Of a DNA stretch of 6,802 nt, positions 6,072-6,802 are shown piece by piece. The notes beneath the pieces are model-generated. The model searched no databases. It saw only the letters and a list, made by a program, of their open reading frames with translations, and was not told the origin of the DNA. The stretch is from an uncultured Atopobiaceae bacterium (GTDB taxonomy: Bacteria > Actinomycetota > Coriobacteriia > Coriobacteriales > Atopobiaceae), in NCBI GenBank assembly GCA_905233865.1, contig CAJOGH010000050.1, positions 1-6,802 of the forward strand, written 5' to 3'. How positions within the stretch are numbered: position 1 is the first letter of the stretch; every line of letters begins with the position of its first letter. The translations under genes and the position numbers were made by a program.

Positions 6072-6086
6072 CAGCGCTCAGCGCTG
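6072..6086. promoter_or_regulatory. 15-base palindrome upstream of fruA (candidate operator)
   Basis: CAGCGCT-C-AGCGCTG is a perfect 7-bp inverted repeat around a single base, and it also contains two tandem copies of CAGCGCT. It lies about 70 bases upstream of the fruA ATG and 20 bases after the aldolase stop codon. Its length and symmetry suit a dimeric repressor site. No convincing -10/-35 pair was found next to it; the best -10 candidate is TATAGG close downstream. Confidence 0.4.
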
Positions 6087-6106
6087 TTGGTACCATGTTG
6101 CGGCCG

Positions 6107-6802
6107 CTAGGCCTTGTTGGTCGAGCCCAGGTTGTCCATGTGGCTCATAACGACCTCGGAGATCTTCTTCATGCCAGGCTTGGCGGGCTTCTTGGGGTCA
6201 AAGGCGTCGGGGTTGTCGGCCATGAAGGCCATGAATCCAGCCATGTAGGCCTGGCGGAGCTCCGTTGCGTAGTTGACCTTGCAGATACCGTTTTCGATTG
6301 CCTCGGCAACCTGGTCGTCGGGCACACCTGAGGTGCCGTGAAGGACCAGAGGGGTGCTCACGCGGCTGCGAATCGCCTTGAGGACGTCCTGCTCAATATG
6401 AGGCGTGCCCTGGTAGACGCCGTGCGCCGTACCCACGCCAACGGCAAGGGAGGTGCAGCCGGTGCGGCGCACGAACTCCTCGGCCTCATCGGGATCGGTG
6501 TAGGGGGACTCTCCGGCAACCTCGGGGCCATCGTCCTCCTTGCCACCGACCTTGCCGAGCTCTGCCTCGACCGGGATGTTAAGCGGGCGCGCGACCTTAG
6601 TCACGCTGGCCGTGAGGGCGATGTTGTCCTCAAAGGTATCGTGGCTTCCGTCGATCATGACGGAGGTGTAGCCGGCCTTCATGGCCTGTACGCAGCGATC
6701 AAAGCCATCCCCGTGGTCCAGGTGAATGGCCACGGGCACGCTTGCGGCTTCCGCGGCCACACGCGCCATGGCGGCAAAGTAGTCAAGGTTGGCGTACTTC
6801 AC
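6107..6802 (-). CDS. fba: Class II fructose-1,6-bisphosphate aldolase (5' partial)
   Basis: Cleaves fructose 1,6-bisphosphate to dihydroxyacetone phosphate and glyceraldehyde 3-phosphate, a zinc-dependent cytosolic step of glycolysis. The visible 231 residues run to the edge of the window. The leading GTG codon is an internal Val, and roughly 50 N-terminal residues are missing, judged from the usual 280-290 residue length. Motifs, by visible residue: IHLDHG (26-31, catalytic Asp29 and zinc His30), SVMIDGSH (47-54), EAELGKVGGKEDD (79-91), GTAHG (zinc His127), LHGTSG (zinc His155, phosphate-binding loop) and KVNYATELR (175-183). The NYATELR form resembles the GatY/KbaY tagatose-bisphosphate aldolase branch, so tagatose 1,6-bisphosphate is an alternative substrate. 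The neighbouring fructose PTS and fruK favour fructose bisphosphate. The stop codon precedes fruA by 103 bases on the same strand with no intrinsic terminator, so cotranscription with fruA is plausible. Confidence 0.9.
   Translation of the reverse strand: MKYANLDYFAAMARVAAEAASVPVAIHLDHGDGFDRCVQAMKAGYTSVMIDGSHDTFEDNIALTASVTKVARPLNIPVEAELGKVGGKEDDGPEVAGESPYTDPDEAEEFVRRTGCTSLAVGVGTAHGVYQGTPHIEQDVLKAIRSRVSTPLVLHGTSGVPDDQVAEAIENGICKVNYATELRQAYMAGFMAFMADNPDAFDPKKPAKPGMKKISEVVMSHMDNLGSTNKA

Noticed and set aside
6800..6802. GTG at the right edge as the aldolase start
   Set aside because: The codon lies inside the conserved barrel, just ahead of the HLDHG motif. The N-terminal strands would be missing, so the gene continues outside the window.

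Overview
The window looks like chromosome from a moderately GC-rich anaerobic actinobacterium of the class Coriobacteriia, probably Olsenella, Atopobium, Lancefieldella or a close relative. The reasons are high-GC codon use in the metabolic genes, a BspA-type leucine-rich-repeat surface protein ending in DUF5648-like repeats, and a fructose PTS cluster with a class III (Firmicutes-type) fructose-1,6-bisphosphatase. The taxon is an inference from gene content. No 16S rRNA or other marker gene is present.

Layout. Plus strand, bases 1-1406: the 3' part of a BspA-like surface protein (its 5' end lies outside the window), followed 23 bases later by a small glyoxalase I/VOC metalloenzyme. Minus strand, bases 6802 down to 1449: the 3' part of a class II fructose-bisphosphate aldolase, a fructose PTS permease with fused EIIB and EIIC domains (fruA), 1-phosphofructokinase (fruK) and class III fructose-1,6-bisphosphatase (fbp). 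The two blocks converge across a 42-base gap (1407-1448), in which I see no strong terminator.

How the genes fit together. FruA imports fructose as fructose 1-phosphate. FruK makes fructose 1,6-bisphosphate. The aldolase splits this into triose phosphates for glycolysis. Fbp can return part of it to fructose 6-phosphate for the pentose phosphate pathway, amino sugars and cell wall. No EIIA, HPr, EI or dedicated fructose regulator is in the window.

Regulation. The cluster is probably not one simple transcript. A strong intrinsic terminator follows fruA. The 163-base gap before fruK also holds a perfect TATAAT -10 box abutting a 20-base imperfect palindrome, so fruK-fbp probably has its own repressible promoter. 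The 103-base gap between aldolase and fruA holds a 15-base palindrome and two small hairpins, also likely regulatory.

The gene set itself is ordinary, and I see no evidence for an undescribed multi-gene system. The points most worth a second look are the fruK promoter palindrome, the terminator/promoter split inside the fructose cluster, the fbp-fruK pairing, the cysteine in the FruK anion-hole motif, and the sharp base-composition step inside the surface protein gene.
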